Source: Roseburia lenta
Lineage (GTDB): Bacteria; Bacillota; Clostridia; Lachnospirales; Lachnospiraceae
DNA length: 64,000 bases
Assembly (NCBI RefSeq): GCF_014287435.1
Contig: NZ_JACOPG010000001.1
Coordinates: 434,001-498,000, forward strand
Reading direction: 5' to 3'
Below, piece after piece: positions 47,005 through 58,322 of the stretch (its first letter is position 1; each line of letters begins with the position of its first letter). The notes under the pieces were generated by a model. The model searched no databases, had not been told where the DNA came from, and saw only the letters and a program-made list of their open reading frames with translations. The translations under genes were made by a program, and so were the position numbers.

Positions 47005-48291
47005 ATGAGAAAAATTGATTATGATTATATTGCAAAAAATATTTCTTCATTATCGTTGATTGCCATACGCGTTTACAAAAATAACAAAGAAATCATTCAT
47101 TATGACTTATCTAATTTTCCAAAAGATCCCGCGTCACCCTATATTGATACACTTTTACAGGTAAACGAAGGGGTTAACTACTATATTTCACCCTATGAAC
47201 ATTTTTATGGCATCATAAAACATGATGAATACACCCTCATTTTAGGTCCTACTTTTCAGATTACGCCGCCTAAAAATCAGATTCGGGAATTCATGTTTTC
47301 GCTTGATTTAAAAATGAATTACATGGAACAATATCAACAATTGCTCAGCAGTATAACTCCTATGCCGCTTGAACTATTTTTACACGAACTTTGCCTGATT
47401 TATTACTATATCAGTGACAAAAAACTAGAATTATCCGATGTTGCTATATATGATTCCTATAGCAATATTTCCAAACAAAATATTGATAACCAGACAGCGA
47501 TTGAAACAAATGCGCAAATAACAAATATTTCTCCTATGGAAAAGCGCCCTATGAGCGAAAACGACATCCACAGCATTCACGACATTGCAAATGCACATGC
47601 TTCTATTGATGACTATAACGTTGCTATATTACCTGAACACACGGCCTATCTTTTTGAAAAAGAACTGTTTTCCTGCGTCCGTGATGGCGATCTCGACCGT
47701 CTCAACGAACTTTTTAAGCTAAATTCAGCTGGTCGTGCTGGCAAAGTAGCACCAACTTACTTGCGACAGTTAAAAAATATTTTCATATCATCTGCTACAC
47801 TTTTATCACGTGCTGCCATTGATGGTGGACTTCCTGTAGAAGAAGCTCTAACCTTAAGCGACAAGTATATCCAACACGCAGAGAGTTACAACAATCCGGA
47901 ACAAGTCATGAATTTGCAGTATCACATGGTCATTGACTACACCACACTTGTAAATGAAATCCGCCAGGGAGATCGTTATGACAAATTTATGCGTTCTGTA
48001 ACGGGATATATCCGGGAGCATTTAACGGAAGAATTTTCTGTGGATCAAATGGCTCAGGATCTTTTTTTAAGTCGCAGTTATCTGTCAACCAAATTCAAAA
48101 AAGAAACCGGTATGACCTTGTCACAGTATATTCAAGAACAAAAAATCGAAAAAGCGAAGTCTCTGTTAAAAACGACTGATCGCTCTATTTTAGAGATAGC
48201 AACTTATTTAGGCTTTTCCTCACAGGGGTATTTTCAGAATGTATTTAAGAAATTGACCGGTATGACGCCGAAAGAATACCGAAATCAATAG
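47005..48291 (+). CDS. AraC-family transcriptional regulator of the glycoside locus
   Basis: A 428-residue regulator: a long N-terminal sensor region of about 320 residues with no recognised fold, then a complete AraC DNA-binding domain with two HTH motifs (FSVDQMAQDLFLSRSYLSTK and SILEIATYLGFSSQGYFQNV, then FKKLTGMTPKEYR). The start at 47005 follows GGAGG; the open frame upstream is not used. It is divergent from the symporter-GH3-GH78 operon and is the obvious candidate to switch it on when glycosides are present. Composition is AT-rich like the operon. Confidence 0.92.
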   Translation: MRKIDYDYIAKNISSLSLIAIRVYKNNKEIIHYDLSNFPKDPASPYIDTLLQVNEGVNYYISPYEHFYGIIKHDEYTLILGPTFQITPPKNQIREFMFSLDLKMNYMEQYQQLLSSITPMPLELFLHELCLIYYYISDKKLELSDVAIYDSYSNISKQNIDNQTAIETNAQITNISPMEKRPMSENDIHSIHDIANAHASIDDYNVAILPEHTAYLFEKELFSCVRDGDLDRLNELFKLNSAGRAGKVAPTYLRQLKNIFISSATLLSRAAIDGGLPVEEALTLSDKYIQHAESYNNPEQVMNLQYHMVIDYTTLVNEIRQGDRYDKFMRSVTGYIREHLTEEFSVDQMAQDLFLSRSYLSTKFKKETGMTLSQYIQEQKIEKAKSLLKTTDRSILEIATYLGFSSQGYFQNVFKKLTGMTPKEYRNQ

Positions 48292-48319
48292 AAGACGCCG
48301 CTCTGCACCTGTCGGTATG

Positions 48320-48357
48320 CCAAAAGGGACGCTCCTTGTGGCAAAAGGAACGTCCCT
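48320..48357 (-). repeat. Dispersed palindromic repeat, copy E
   Basis: On the minus strand AGGGACGTTCCTT, a TTGCCAC loop and AAGGAGCGTCCC followed by TTTTGG. It lies five bases after the histidine phosphatase stop, in terminator-compatible orientation, and also 29 bases after the convergent AraC gene. Confidence 0.9.
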
Positions 48358-48362
48358 ACAAA

Positions 48363-48902
48363 CTACAACTCGTATTTTCTAATTTCACAATTTTGTGGTC
48401 TTGGTCTCCACTTGATTCCATTTCTACGGTTTTCAAGAACTCCACAAAGAGCCCGGATAATGCCACCGTGACAGACCACAAGCACGTTTTCATAGTCCTC
48501 TTTTTTGAGATCTTCGATAAAAGAACGACTTCTTTTCACCATAGATGAAACAGGCTCCACCGTCTTAGGTGCCGGTATGATTTCCGGAAGCATCCAGTAT
48601 AAGGTCATAAATGGTCCTAATTTTTTATAACTCTTTTTTTCGTATTTTCCAAAGTTTACCTCGATGATACGCGGATCCACGATCAATTCCTCTTCGGATA
48701 CACCTCCGATGATCATGGCTGTTTTCTTTGCTCGCTTCAATGGGCTGCAGTAAACAGCGTCGAACTTCATATCACCAATCTTTTTCCGTGTTTCCTCTGC
48801 CTGCGCAATTCCTGTTTCGTTCAGTGGTTCGTCATAAACGCCCTGCATCAACTGCTTTTTGTTGAGATCTGTCTGCCCATGTCTTGTAATCCAAACTTTC
48901 AT
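48363..48902 (-). CDS. Histidine phosphatase family protein (phosphoglycerate mutase-like)
   Basis: A 179-residue histidine phosphatase with the catalytic RHG motif in ITRHGQTDLN, the YCSPLKRAKKTA arginine, IIEVNFGKYE and the second catalytic histidine in VCHGGIIRAL. Substrate unknown; such proteins range from phosphoglycerate mutases to phosphatases of small molecules. The start at 48902 (GAGGA site) is chosen over an ATG 21 codons upstream that lies in the dnaJ terminator. Confidence 0.88.
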   Translation of the reverse strand: MKVWITRHGQTDLNKKQLMQGVYDEPLNETGIAQAEETRKKIGDMKFDAVYCSPLKRAKKTAMIIGGVSEEELIVDPRIIEVNFGKYEKKSYKKLGPFMTLYWMLPEIIPAPKTVEPVSSMVKRSRSFIEDLKKEDYENVLVVCHGGIIRALCGVLENRRNGIKWRPRPQNCEIRKYEL

Positions 48903-48928
48903 GTATGTTATCCTCTTTCTCTTATACG

Positions 48929-48968
48929 CAAAAATGCGATGGGATATATTTCTATACCAAGCCATCGC
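48929..48968 (-). terminator. Intrinsic terminator after dnaJ
   Basis: On the minus strand GCGATGG and CCATCGC form a stem with a 19-base loop and then ATTTTTG, ending the hrcA-grpE-dnaK-dnaJ unit before the phosphatase gene. Confidence 0.65.
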
Positions 48969-48979
48969 TTCTTCGCATT

Positions 48980-50149
48980 TTATAAATCGTCTACGGCATC
49001 CTTAAGTTTGCCCATAAATCCTTTTTTCTTCTTTTCTTCCTTAACCGCTGTTCCTCCGGCTTTCAAGGTCTTTCCTGTCTCATCATCAAACTTACGCAAA
49101 GTTTCTTTTGCTTCATGACTAAGAGAAGTCGGAACCTGTACCACCAAAGTAACATAATGGTCACCACGCATATTCTTATTACGCAAGGACGGAATACCTT
49201 TTCCACGCAAGCGGATCCTGGTATCGGTCTGTGTGCCGGGCTTCACTTCATATACGACCTTTCCGTCCAAGGTATCGATCATGACTTCACCGCCCAGTGC
49301 TGCCTGTGCAAATGAGATCGGAGCAGAAGAATAAATATCGTATTCGCTTCTCTGGAAGATCGCATGCGGGGCCACACGAACCTCAACCAAAAGGTCTCCT
49401 CTAGGTCCTCCGTTGATGCCCGGCTCTCCCTTTTCACGGATACGAACACTCTGACCGTTATCAATACCAGCAGGAATAGATACAGAAATTCTCTTTTTAC
49501 GGGAAATGTATCCGGTACCATGGCAATCACTACATTTTTCTTTGATGATCTGCCCTGTTCCCTGACATTCCGGACAAGACGTTACATTCTGTACGGTTCC
49601 AAAGAATGATTGCTGTGTAACTACGATCTTTCCCTTACCGCCACACTTCGGACAGGTATCCTTTGTAGTTCCAGGCTTTGCACCGGATCCATGACAAGTT
49701 GCACACTCATCTTTTAATACCAGTTCGATCTCTTTTTCACAACCAAATGCTGCCTCTTCAAACTTGATATTGACTCTTGCACGGACATTCTGCCCTTTCA
49801 TCGGTCCATTGTTGGTACGTCTGCTGCCGCCACCGCCAAAGAAATCACCGAAGATATCTCCAAAGATATCTCCAAAATCCATGCCTGAGAAATCAAATCC
49901 GCCGCCACCGGCACCGCCGTCAAAAGCAGCATGACCAAACTGATCATATTGTCTTCTCTTATCCGGATCACTCAAAACAGCATAGGCTTCAGAGGCTTCT
50001 TTGAACTTTACCTCTGCTTCTTTATCACCCGGATTCATATCCGGGTGATATTTCTTTGCCAACTGTCTGTATGCTTTTTTGATCGTTGCGTCATCGGCAT
50101 TTTTATCTACGCCAAGGACTTCATAATAATCTCGCTTCTGTTCTGCCAT
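48980..50149 (-). CDS. dnaJ: Chaperone protein DnaJ
   Basis: A 389-residue type I Hsp40: a J domain with YHPDMNPGD (HPD triad), a Gly/Phe-rich linker ([23 protein letters not shown]), four CXXCXGXG zinc repeats ([32 protein letters not shown]) and the C-terminal substrate-binding domain. It starts five bases after the dnaK stop. Confidence 0.98.
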   Translation of the reverse strand: MAEQKRDYYEVLGVDKNADDATIKKAYRQLAKKYHPDMNPGDKEAEVKFKEASEAYAVLSDPDKRRQYDQFGHAAFDGGAGGGGFDFSGMDFGDIFGDIFGDFFGGGGSRRTNNGPMKGQNVRARVNIKFEEAAFGCEKEIELVLKDECATCHGSGAKPGTTKDTCPKCGGKGKIVVTQQSFFGTVQNVTSCPECQGTGQIIKEKCSDCHGTGYISRKKRISVSIPAGIDNGQSVRIREKGEPGINGGPRGDLLVEVRVAPHAIFQRSEYDIYSSAPISFAQAALGGEVMIDTLDGKVVYEVKPGTQTDTRIRLRGKGIPSLRNKNMRGDHYVTLVVQVPTSLSHEAKETLRKFDDETGKTLKAGGTAVKEEKKKKGFMGKLKDAVDDL

Positions 50150-50154
50150 GTTTT

Positions 50155-52059
<1,905 letters not shown>

Positions 52060-52117
52060 CTATTTATCATCACATTGTTATTGTCTTTATTTTAAATTAG
52101 CATTGCTACCAATTTGA

Positions 52118-52759
52118 CTAGTTTGCAACCTTGACCATGCTATGACGAAGCACTGTATCGTGATACATATAGCCCTTTTGGAACTCTTCTACGATCTCGC
52201 TCTCGCCGGCTTCTTCATCCTCCACATGCATCACTGCGTTGTGGAAATTCGGATCAAATTCATTGCCGAGCGCCTCGATCGGACTCACGCCTGCTTCCTC
52301 CAAGGAAGTCATCAGTTGTTTGTAGATCATCTGCATACCTTGTGCAAATGGATCTTCGCTCTCTTCCATGCCCTTAAGACCTCTTTCAAAGTTGTCAACG
52401 ACCGGAAGGATCTTTTCCAAGATGCTCTTTGCTCCCACTTCATACATCTGTGATTTTTCTTTCTCAGAACGTTTGCGGAAGTTCTCGAACTCGGCCATCT
52501 GGCGTCTGACCTTGTCGGTCAGTTCTTCGATCTGTGCATCCTTTTTGTCTTTCTTTTCTTTCTTTTTGAAAAAGCCTCCATTTCCTTTTTCTTCCTCAGC
52601 TTCTTCTGCGGATTCTTCTTTTTCCTCCGCCTCCTCTTTGGTAGCAGCGGCTTCTCCTGCCTCTGTACTTTCTGTATCTTTTTCTTCGGAAGTCTCTGTC
52701 TCGACGGTCTCGTCTACTTTGACTTCTTCCCTATCTTCCTGCTTCTTTTCCTCTGCCAC
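52118..52759 (-). CDS. grpE: Nucleotide exchange factor GrpE
   Basis: A 213-residue GrpE with a long acidic N-terminal tail (Glu-, Ala- and Thr-rich to about residue 75), a coiled coil (FENFRKRSEKEKSQMYEVGAKS) and the beta domain (NPNFHNAVMHVEDEEAGE). It resets DnaK by releasing ADP. It lies between hrcA and dnaK. Confidence 0.96.
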   Translation of the reverse strand: MAEEKKQEDREEVKVDETVETETSEEKDTESTEAGEAAATKEEAEEKEESAEEAEEEKGNGGFFKKKEKKDKKDAQIEELTDKVRRQMAEFENFRKRSEKEKSQMYEVGAKSILEKILPVVDNFERGLKGMEESEDPFAQGMQMIYKQLMTSLEEAGVSPIEALGNEFDPNFHNAVMHVEDEEAGESEIVEEFQKGYMYHDTVLRHSMVKVAN

Positions 52760-52779
52760 TTTTACATCTCCTTCCTATG

Positions 52780-53820
52780 TCATTCCCTTTTCATGATCTT
52801 GTCAAGCTGCGACTTAAGATTTTTCAGGTTATCCATGACATTTTCGTAATCCATACGCTTTGGTCCGATAATTCCTATCGTGCCCTTCACGCCCTCACCT
52901 AATTCATAGGTGGCTGTCACGACGCTGCAATCTTTCATTGTCTGGATCGGTGACTCATTTCCTATATATACCTGAATGCCGGTTTCTTCATCTCCCTGTG
53001 TCTCAGAGATCAGATCTGCCAGCGCCTGCTTTTCTTCAAAAGCACTGATCAACTCACTCGCTCTCTGGGAATCGGAAAGTTCCGGATATTTGAAAATATT
53101 CGTTGCTCCACTCGTGTAAATCTCCAGATCGTCGTCTTCGTGAATCGTCTCAGCCACGGTATTTAAGACTTGTGCAATGATCTCTTCGTGAATACCCGCC
53201 TGCTCTTTTAACTTGGTGATGAGCCCTAAGTTGATCTCATCGACGGTAAGTCCGTTTAAGTTGGTGTTCAAGAGCATGTTGAGTTTCAACATAGTCTCAT
53301 TGCTCAGAGGTTCCTCAACCGGAATGATCTTGTTCTTTACGATGTTGCCTTCCATAACGACCACCGATAAGATCTGGTGTTCATCTACGGCAGATAACTG
53401 TACGAACTTGAGACGGTTGCGCTGGACACTCGGTGCAGATATCATCGTGGCGTACTGCGTATTGTTGGCAAGTACCTTGACGACCTGTTTTAAGAGTTGT
53501 TCCATCTTCTCCGTCTTTTCGATCATCAGATCCTTCATCTCGGTCACTTCCCGATCCTTGACTTCCATCAAGTGATCTACATAGAAACGGTAACCCTTAT
53601 CGGAAGGAATACGCCCTGAAGAAGTATGCGGCTGTACGATGTAGCCCAGTTCCTCAAGATCCGACATCTCATTACGAATCGTAGCAGAACTCAGATTCAG
53701 ATCTGACATCTTGGAAATGGTACGGGAACCAACCGGCTCTCCGGTTTCCAGATAGTTCTGTATGATGGCGTTTAAAATTTTCTCTTTTCTCTCACCTAAT
53801 TCGTCCATCGGATACCTCAT
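52780..53820 (-). CDS. hrcA: Heat-inducible transcription repressor HrcA
   Basis: The 346-residue repressor of class I heat-shock genes, with an N-terminal winged helix (ERKEKILNAIIQNYLETGEPVG region, LSSATIRNEMSDLEELGYI) and a C-terminal domain ending in GPKRMDYENVMDNLKNL. It binds the CIRCE at 53845-53871, so the operon is self-controlled. Met1 at 53820 and Met5 (MDELGERK, GAGG upstream) are both plausible starts. Confidence 0.97.
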   Translation of the reverse strand: MRYPMDELGERKEKILNAIIQNYLETGEPVGSRTISKMSDLNLSSATIRNEMSDLEELGYIVQPHTSSGRIPSDKGYRFYVDHLMEVKDREVTEMKDLMIEKTEKMEQLLKQVVKVLANNTQYATMISAPSVQRNRLKFVQLSAVDEHQILSVVVMEGNIVKNKIIPVEEPLSNETMLKLNMLLNTNLNGLTVDEINLGLITKLKEQAGIHEEIIAQVLNTVAETIHEDDDLEIYTSGATNIFKYPELSDSQRASELISAFEEKQALADLISETQGDEETGIQVYIGNESPIQTMKDCSVVTATYELGEGVKGTIGIIGPKRMDYENVMDNLKNLKSQLDKIMKRE

Positions 53821-53844
53821 CTGATTTCCTTGTTTCTAAGATTG

Positions 53845-53871
53845 TTAGCACTCATTAACTTAGAGTGCTAA
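53845..53871. promoter_or_regulatory. CIRCE operator
   Basis: TTAGCACTC, nine bases, GAGTGCTAA: a perfect match to the CIRCE consensus bound by HrcA, 25 bases before hrcA and just after the promoter. Confidence 0.97.
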
Positions 53872-53884
53872 TATCTTTAAACCT

Positions 53885-53913
53885 AATGTATCACTGCCCT
53901 TTTGCTTTGTCAA
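53885..53913 (-). promoter_or_regulatory. Sigma-A-type promoter of the hrcA operon
   Basis: On the minus strand TTGACA (53908-53913), a 17-base spacer and TACATT (53885-53890); the CIRCE lies about at the transcription start. Confidence 0.78.
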
Positions 53914-53961
53914 CACTTCTCACAATTTTTTTTATTTATTTTTGTGAATTTTTTGTGGTGC

Positions 53962-54000
53962 AGGGACGCTCCTTTTGCCACATGGACTGTCCCCTTTGGC
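53962..54000 (+). repeat. Dispersed palindromic repeat, copy F
   Basis: AGGGACGCTCCTT, a TTGCCAC loop and ATGGACTGTCCCC followed by TTTGGC. It lies ten bases after the hemW stop, pointing the opposite way, between hemW and the heat-shock promoter. Confidence 0.9.
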
Positions 54001-54010
54001 GCAGATGATC

Positions 54011-55213
54011 TTACAGGAGGAACTGTGCCAGGGCATAATTGCTCAGATCCATTCCCTTGTCGGTCAAAAAGATCCGCCCCTCTGCCACTTCTAGCAAAGC
54101 CTCCTGCCGCAAATGTTTGATGGTCTCGCCATAGACGGACTCTATCGAGCAGGAAAAGCACTTGGCAAAATCCTCTCTGGTAACTCCTGCATTCATGCGC
54201 AGTCCCAAAAACATAAATTCTTCCATGGCATCTTTTTTAGAAAGACTCGTTACTTCCTGCCATAAAGGCGACGTCAGATTTTCTGTTTCTTCTATATTAT
54301 TAGAAGACAATTTGTCCGCACACAGATCCATATACTGATAGATGTCCCGCACATTTGCCATACGACGGTCGCCTACCATGGAGGCTGCTCCAATGCCAAG
54401 TCCCAGATAGTCGCCCCGCCGCCAATAAACGGTATTGTGATAGCAGGCATAACCTTCCCTGGCATAGTTGGATATCTCATATTGCTGATAGCCGTGTGCG
54501 ATCAAAACGCTTTGTGCCATCTTGGACAGGCGGTATTCCTCGTCCTCGTCCGGCAAAAATTCTGTTTTCATCCCAGCATGCTGCTTGACCGCATCAAATT
54601 TATAGCGATCATAAAAAGGGGTTCCTTCTTCCACGATCAAAGAGTAGGCAGAGACATGTTCCGGTCGCAGGGCAATGACCTGCTCTAAAGTATGCATCAA
54701 TTTTTCCGGGGTCTGTCTCGGCAATCCTGTCATAATATCCACGTTCAGATTGTAAAATCCGTTTTTGCGTGCCATGTCAAAAGTCCGCAAAAACTGTTCG
54801 TAACTATGGATCCGTCCCAAGAGACGCAGTTCGTCATCATTAGCCGATTGCAGACCGATGCTTAAACGATTGATCCCCATCTTACGGTATGCACTAAATT
54901 TTTCCATCGTTACCGTTCCCGGATTACATTCCATGGAAATCTCAGCATCCTGACCGATAGTAAAATTTTTATGTAGGGCATCCATGATCTTTCCCATGTC
55001 CGATGCATCCAGCCAGGATGGGGTACCGCCACCAATATATATAGAAGAAACAGCAACTGATCGCAGTTGCTGTCCCATGTAAGCGATTTCTTTACAGAGG
55101 CTTTCGGCATATCTTTTTTGTATGTCATTATCATAGGCTCCTGATAAAAAATCGCAGTAATCACATTTTTTTACACAGAATGGAATGTGTAGATAAAGAC
55201 TGACCTCTTTCAT
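54011..55213 (-). CDS. hemW: HemW-type radical SAM protein (heme chaperone)
   Basis: A 400-residue radical SAM protein of the HemN/HemW group with YLHIPFCVKKCDYCDF (CX3CX2C cluster site), GGGTPS and the C-terminal HemN domain. Unlike true coproporphyrinogen oxidase, HemW proteins carry this shorter cysteine motif and hand heme to acceptor proteins. Conserved synteny with lepA, five bases away, supports HemW. Confidence 0.93.
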   Translation of the reverse strand: MKEVSLYLHIPFCVKKCDYCDFLSGAYDNDIQKRYAESLCKEIAYMGQQLRSVAVSSIYIGGGTPSWLDASDMGKIMDALHKNFTIGQDAEISMECNPGTVTMEKFSAYRKMGINRLSIGLQSANDDELRLLGRIHSYEQFLRTFDMARKNGFYNLNVDIMTGLPRQTPEKLMHTLEQVIALRPEHVSAYSLIVEEGTPFYDRYKFDAVKQHAGMKTEFLPDEDEEYRLSKMAQSVLIAHGYQQYEISNYAREGYACYHNTVYWRRGDYLGLGIGAASMVGDRRMANVRDIYQYMDLCADKLSSNNIEETENLTSPLWQEVTSLSKKDAMEEFMFLGLRMNAGVTREDFAKCFSCSIESVYGETIKHLRQEALLEVAEGRIFLTDKGMDLSNYALAQFLL

Positions 55214-55218
55214 ATTTA

Positions 55219-57030
55219 CTAATCCTCGTCCAATTTTAACACGCTCATAAACGCCTCCTGCGGGATCTCTACATTGCCCACCTGGCGCATACGCTTCTTT
55301 CCTTCCTTCTGTTTTTCAAGCAATTTCTTCTTTCTGGAAATATCACCGCCATAACACTTGGCAAGCACATCTTTTCGCATAGCCTTGACCGTCTCTCTGG
55401 CAATGACCTTACTGCCGACCGCTGCCTGGATCGGGATCTCGAACAAATGACGCGGGATCTCTTCTTTTAATTTTTCACACATCTTGCGCCCACGTTCGTA
55501 TGCCGTTCCACTGAATACGATAAAGGAAAGGGCATCCACTTCTTCCTTATTGATGAGGATATCCAGTTTGACCAGATCAGACTTGACATAGCCCTTCATC
55601 TCATAGTCAAAAGATGCATAGCCGCGGGATCTGGATTTTAAGGCATCAAAGAAATCATAGATGATCTCATTCAAAGGCAGGGTGTACTTGAGCAGGGCAC
55701 GCGTTTCTTCCATATACTCCATACTGATGTAAGTTCCGCGCCGCTCCTGACACAGATCCATAATGGCTCCGATATACTCGCTCGTCACCATGATCTCCGC
55801 CTCTACGACAGGTTCTTCCATGTATTCGATCTCTGACGGATCCGGCAGATTGGATGGATTGGTCAACTCGATCATGGTGCCATCCGTCTTATACACACGA
55901 TAAACAACGCCCGGTGCCGTTGTCACCAGATCCAGATTATACTCTCTTTCCAGTCTCTCCTGGATGATTTCCAGATGCAAAAGTCCAAGGAAACCACAGC
56001 GGAAACCAAAACCAAGGGCTACCGATGTCTCCGGTTCAAATTGTAAAGATGCATCATTTAACTGCAATTTTTCCAATGCGTCTCTTAGATCCGGGTACTT
56101 GGCTCCATCCGCCGGATACAGACCACAGTAGACCATAGGATTGACCTTTTTATAGCCCGGCAAAGGTTCCTTGCACGGATGCTTCTTGTGTGTGATCGTA
56201 TCGCCCACGCGGGTATCTTTGACGTTCTTGATGCTGGCTGTCATATAGCCGACCATGCCAGCAGAAAGTTCATCACAAGGGATAAATTGTCCGGCTCCAA
56301 AATAACCGACTTCTACAACATCCGCTGTCGCGCCTGTTGCCATCATCAGCACCTGATCTCCGGGACGAAGCGTTCCCTCCTTGATACGGCAAAAAACGAT
56401 CACGCCCTTGTATGCATCATACAAAGAGTCAAAGATCAATGCCTGCAGCGGTGCCTTTGGATCACCGGTCGGTGCCGGCAATTTGCTAACGATCTGCTCT
56501 AAGACTTCCTCTACATTCAGACCGGTCTTGGCAGAGATCAGCGGTGCATCCTGCGCCTCTAAGCCGATCACATCCTCGATCTCGTCTTTGACACGCTGCG
56601 GCTCCGCACTTGGCAGATCGATCTTGTTGATGACCGGAAGGACATCCAGATCGTGATCCAATGCCAGATAGACATTTGCCAGCGTCTGTGCCTCGATTCC
56701 CTGTGCCGCATCCACCACCAGAATAGCGCCGTCACATGCCGCCAGACTACGCGATACCTCATAGTTGAAATCCACGTGTCCCGGTGTGTCGATCAAGTTG
56801 AAAATATATTCTTCCCCGTCTTTTGCCTTGTAGATGATACGCACCGCCTGAGACTTGATCGTGATACCACGCTCACGCTCCAGATCCATATTATCCAAGA
56901 CCTGTGCCTGCATCTCACGATCGGTAAGCAGGCCCGTCATCTCAATGATACGGTCTGCCAGTGTTGACTTGCCGTGATCGATATGGGCTACAATACAAAA
57001 GTTACGAATTTTGCTCTGATCTATTGCCAT
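55219..57030 (-). CDS. lepA: Elongation factor 4 (LepA)
   Basis: A 603-residue translation GTPase with P-loop [13 protein letters not shown], switch [19 protein letters not shown]-like domains II, III and V, and the LepA-specific C-terminal domain ending in [19 protein letters not shown]. It remobilises ribosomes under stress. Confidence 0.98.
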   Translation of the reverse strand: MAIDQSKIRNFCIVAHIDHGKSTLADRIIEMTGLLTDREMQAQVLDNMDLERERGITIKSQAVRIIYKAKDGEEYIFNLIDTPGHVDFNYEVSRSLAACDGAILVVDAAQGIEAQTLANVYLALDHDLDVLPVINKIDLPSAEPQRVKDEIEDVIGLEAQDAPLISAKTGLNVEEVLEQIVSKLPAPTGDPKAPLQALIFDSLYDAYKGVIVFCRIKEGTLRPGDQVLMMATGATADVVEVGYFGAGQFIPCDELSAGMVGYMTASIKNVKDTRVGDTITHKKHPCKEPLPGYKKVNPMVYCGLYPADGAKYPDLRDALEKLQLNDASLQFEPETSVALGFGFRCGFLGLLHLEIIQERLEREYNLDLVTTAPGVVYRVYKTDGTMIELTNPSNLPDPSEIEYMEEPVVEAEIMVTSEYIGAIMDLCQERRGTYISMEYMEETRALLKYTLPLNEIIYDFFDALKSRSRGYASFDYEMKGYVKSDLVKLDILINKEEVDALSFIVFSGTAYERGRKMCEKLKEEIPRHLFEIPIQAAVGSKVIARETVKAMRKDVLAKCYGGDISRKKKLLEKQKEGKKRMRQVGNVEIPQEAFMSVLKLDED

Positions 57031-57079
57031 GAAAATTTATCCTCCGCATTTCCTATCGAAAATTTGCTCATTTGGTAAG

Positions 57080-57109
57080 ATTATACCATAGGAATACGCG
57101 TCTTCTCAA
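57080..57109 (-). promoter_or_regulatory. Sigma-A-type promoter of lepA
   Basis: On the minus strand TTGAGA (57104-57109), an 18-base spacer and TATAAT (57080-57085). The -35 box overlaps the end of spoIIP, letting lepA and hemW be expressed in vegetative cells apart from the sporulation genes. Confidence 0.65.
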
Positions 57110-58218
57110 GTGTGCGATTGTCCCAATAGTACATAGGCAAGGATATTGGCGAGCGGATCCATGGCATTATAGACCTCCTCAAAGGTGTTGGTCTGCGCCC
57201 CCACCTCGATCAGCATGGACTTGGGGCACATATGCATATTATAACGATAGCCCTTCAAAAAGACCGGTCTGGTAAAGCCCGGATACAGTTCTGCCGCCGC
57301 GATCTGCATTTGCAGAGAAGTTGCCAGATTATCCTGCAGATTCGGATTTTGCAGATAATCGATCGGACCGGTCGATGTCGTTCTGCTCAGCCCATTGAAG
57401 AACATGATCTTTGCCGTCTGCTTGCCACCTATATCCGTCACCAGATGGACATCATCCCCCACACCATCTCTATGTAGATCGATCACAACCTGTATGGTCG
57501 GATTGTCCGCCAAGACCTGCCTGATCTCCGGTTCCGCGTTGGAATAGGCATAATCGCGCCCATCCACGTCATATTTGCCCCGATGATGCAAGACAGGAAT
57601 CCCATAGGTATCCTGCAAAAGGCTTGTCAGGCGATCCCCCAGCCCCATGACCGTCATCCCTTCCGATCCATCCGAGTCCACAAATCCTTCCTGTGAATGT
57701 GTATGATAGATCAAAATGACCGGTCCTCCCACATTTGTATCAATGGTCAGGTCTTTTGCTAAAAGTTGCCCCGGATTCAGTTCCGAGGAATCGATCGTCG
57801 TTGTGCGGTCAATCCGATAAAAGTTTTTGACCAGATAATCAAAGTCCAGCAGTTTATCCCGATTAACCTCTGCCTGCTTTGTCCAAACCGGTGTCGCTGT
57901 AGCAGCCACATTTTCTGCCCCGGCCGCAGCGATCGGATCCTGTGTCTCCTCCTCATCCCCATTTGCCTTTTGCGCATCCGCACTGATTTCTATGTCGGCA
58001 TTTTTTGTATCTTCTTGCTTGCCGGAATTTTCTATGGCAGCCAGCAGAGTCAGTTCATCTTTTGCCTCATCTTCCCCATAGACATATGCCATGACCGGTG
58101 TTGCCAATTCCATCTGCTGTAAGAGCAGGTCTGACAAAGATGCCTCTGTCGTTTGAAAGCAGAACACCGGCACACATAATTTTAATAATTGATAATACAA
58201 AGACCACTTGGCACTCAC
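57106..58218 (-). CDS. spoIIP: Stage II sporulation protein P
   Basis: A 370-residue SpoIIP: an N-terminal membrane segment (YYQLLKLCVPVFCF), a variable linker, then the amidase/endopeptidase domain with the zinc motif YHTHSQEGFVDSDG, VVIDLHRDGVGDD and KSMLIEVGAQTNTFEE. It acts with SpoIID and SpoIIM in peptidoglycan degradation during engulfment. The GTG at 58218, six bases after AAGGAG, is chosen; upstream TTG and GTG codons lie before the ribosome site. Confidence 0.93.
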   Translation of the reverse strand: MSAKWSLYYQLLKLCVPVFCFQTTEASLSDLLLQQMELATPVMAYVYGEDEAKDELTLLAAIENSGKQEDTKNADIEISADAQKANGDEEETQDPIAAAGAENVAATATPVWTKQAEVNRDKLLDFDYLVKNFYRIDRTTTIDSSELNPGQLLAKDLTIDTNVGGPVILIYHTHSQEGFVDSDGSEGMTVMGLGDRLTSLLQDTYGIPVLHHRGKYDVDGRDYAYSNAEPEIRQVLADNPTIQVVIDLHRDGVGDDVHLVTDIGGKQTAKIMFFNGLSRTTSTGPIDYLQNPNLQDNLATSLQMQIAAAELYPGFTRPVFLKGYRYNMHMCPKSMLIEVGAQTNTFEEVYNAMDPLANILAYVLLGQSHT

Positions 58219-58279
58219 AAATCTCTCCTTTTCCCCACGCACCAATATATGCGTTTTTTTTCGAGATATGCCTGCCTAT

Positions 58280-58318
58280 GCCAAAGGGGACGCTCCTTAT
58301 GGCAAAAGGAACGTCCCT
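58280..58318 (-). repeat. Dispersed palindromic repeat, copy G
   Basis: On the minus strand AGGGACGTTCCTT, a TTGCCAT loop and AAGGAGCGTCCCC followed by TTTGGC. It lies four bases after the gpr stop and 62 before spoIIP, thus inside a sporulation gene pair, in terminator-compatible orientation. Confidence 0.9.
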
Positions 58319-58322
58319 GTGA

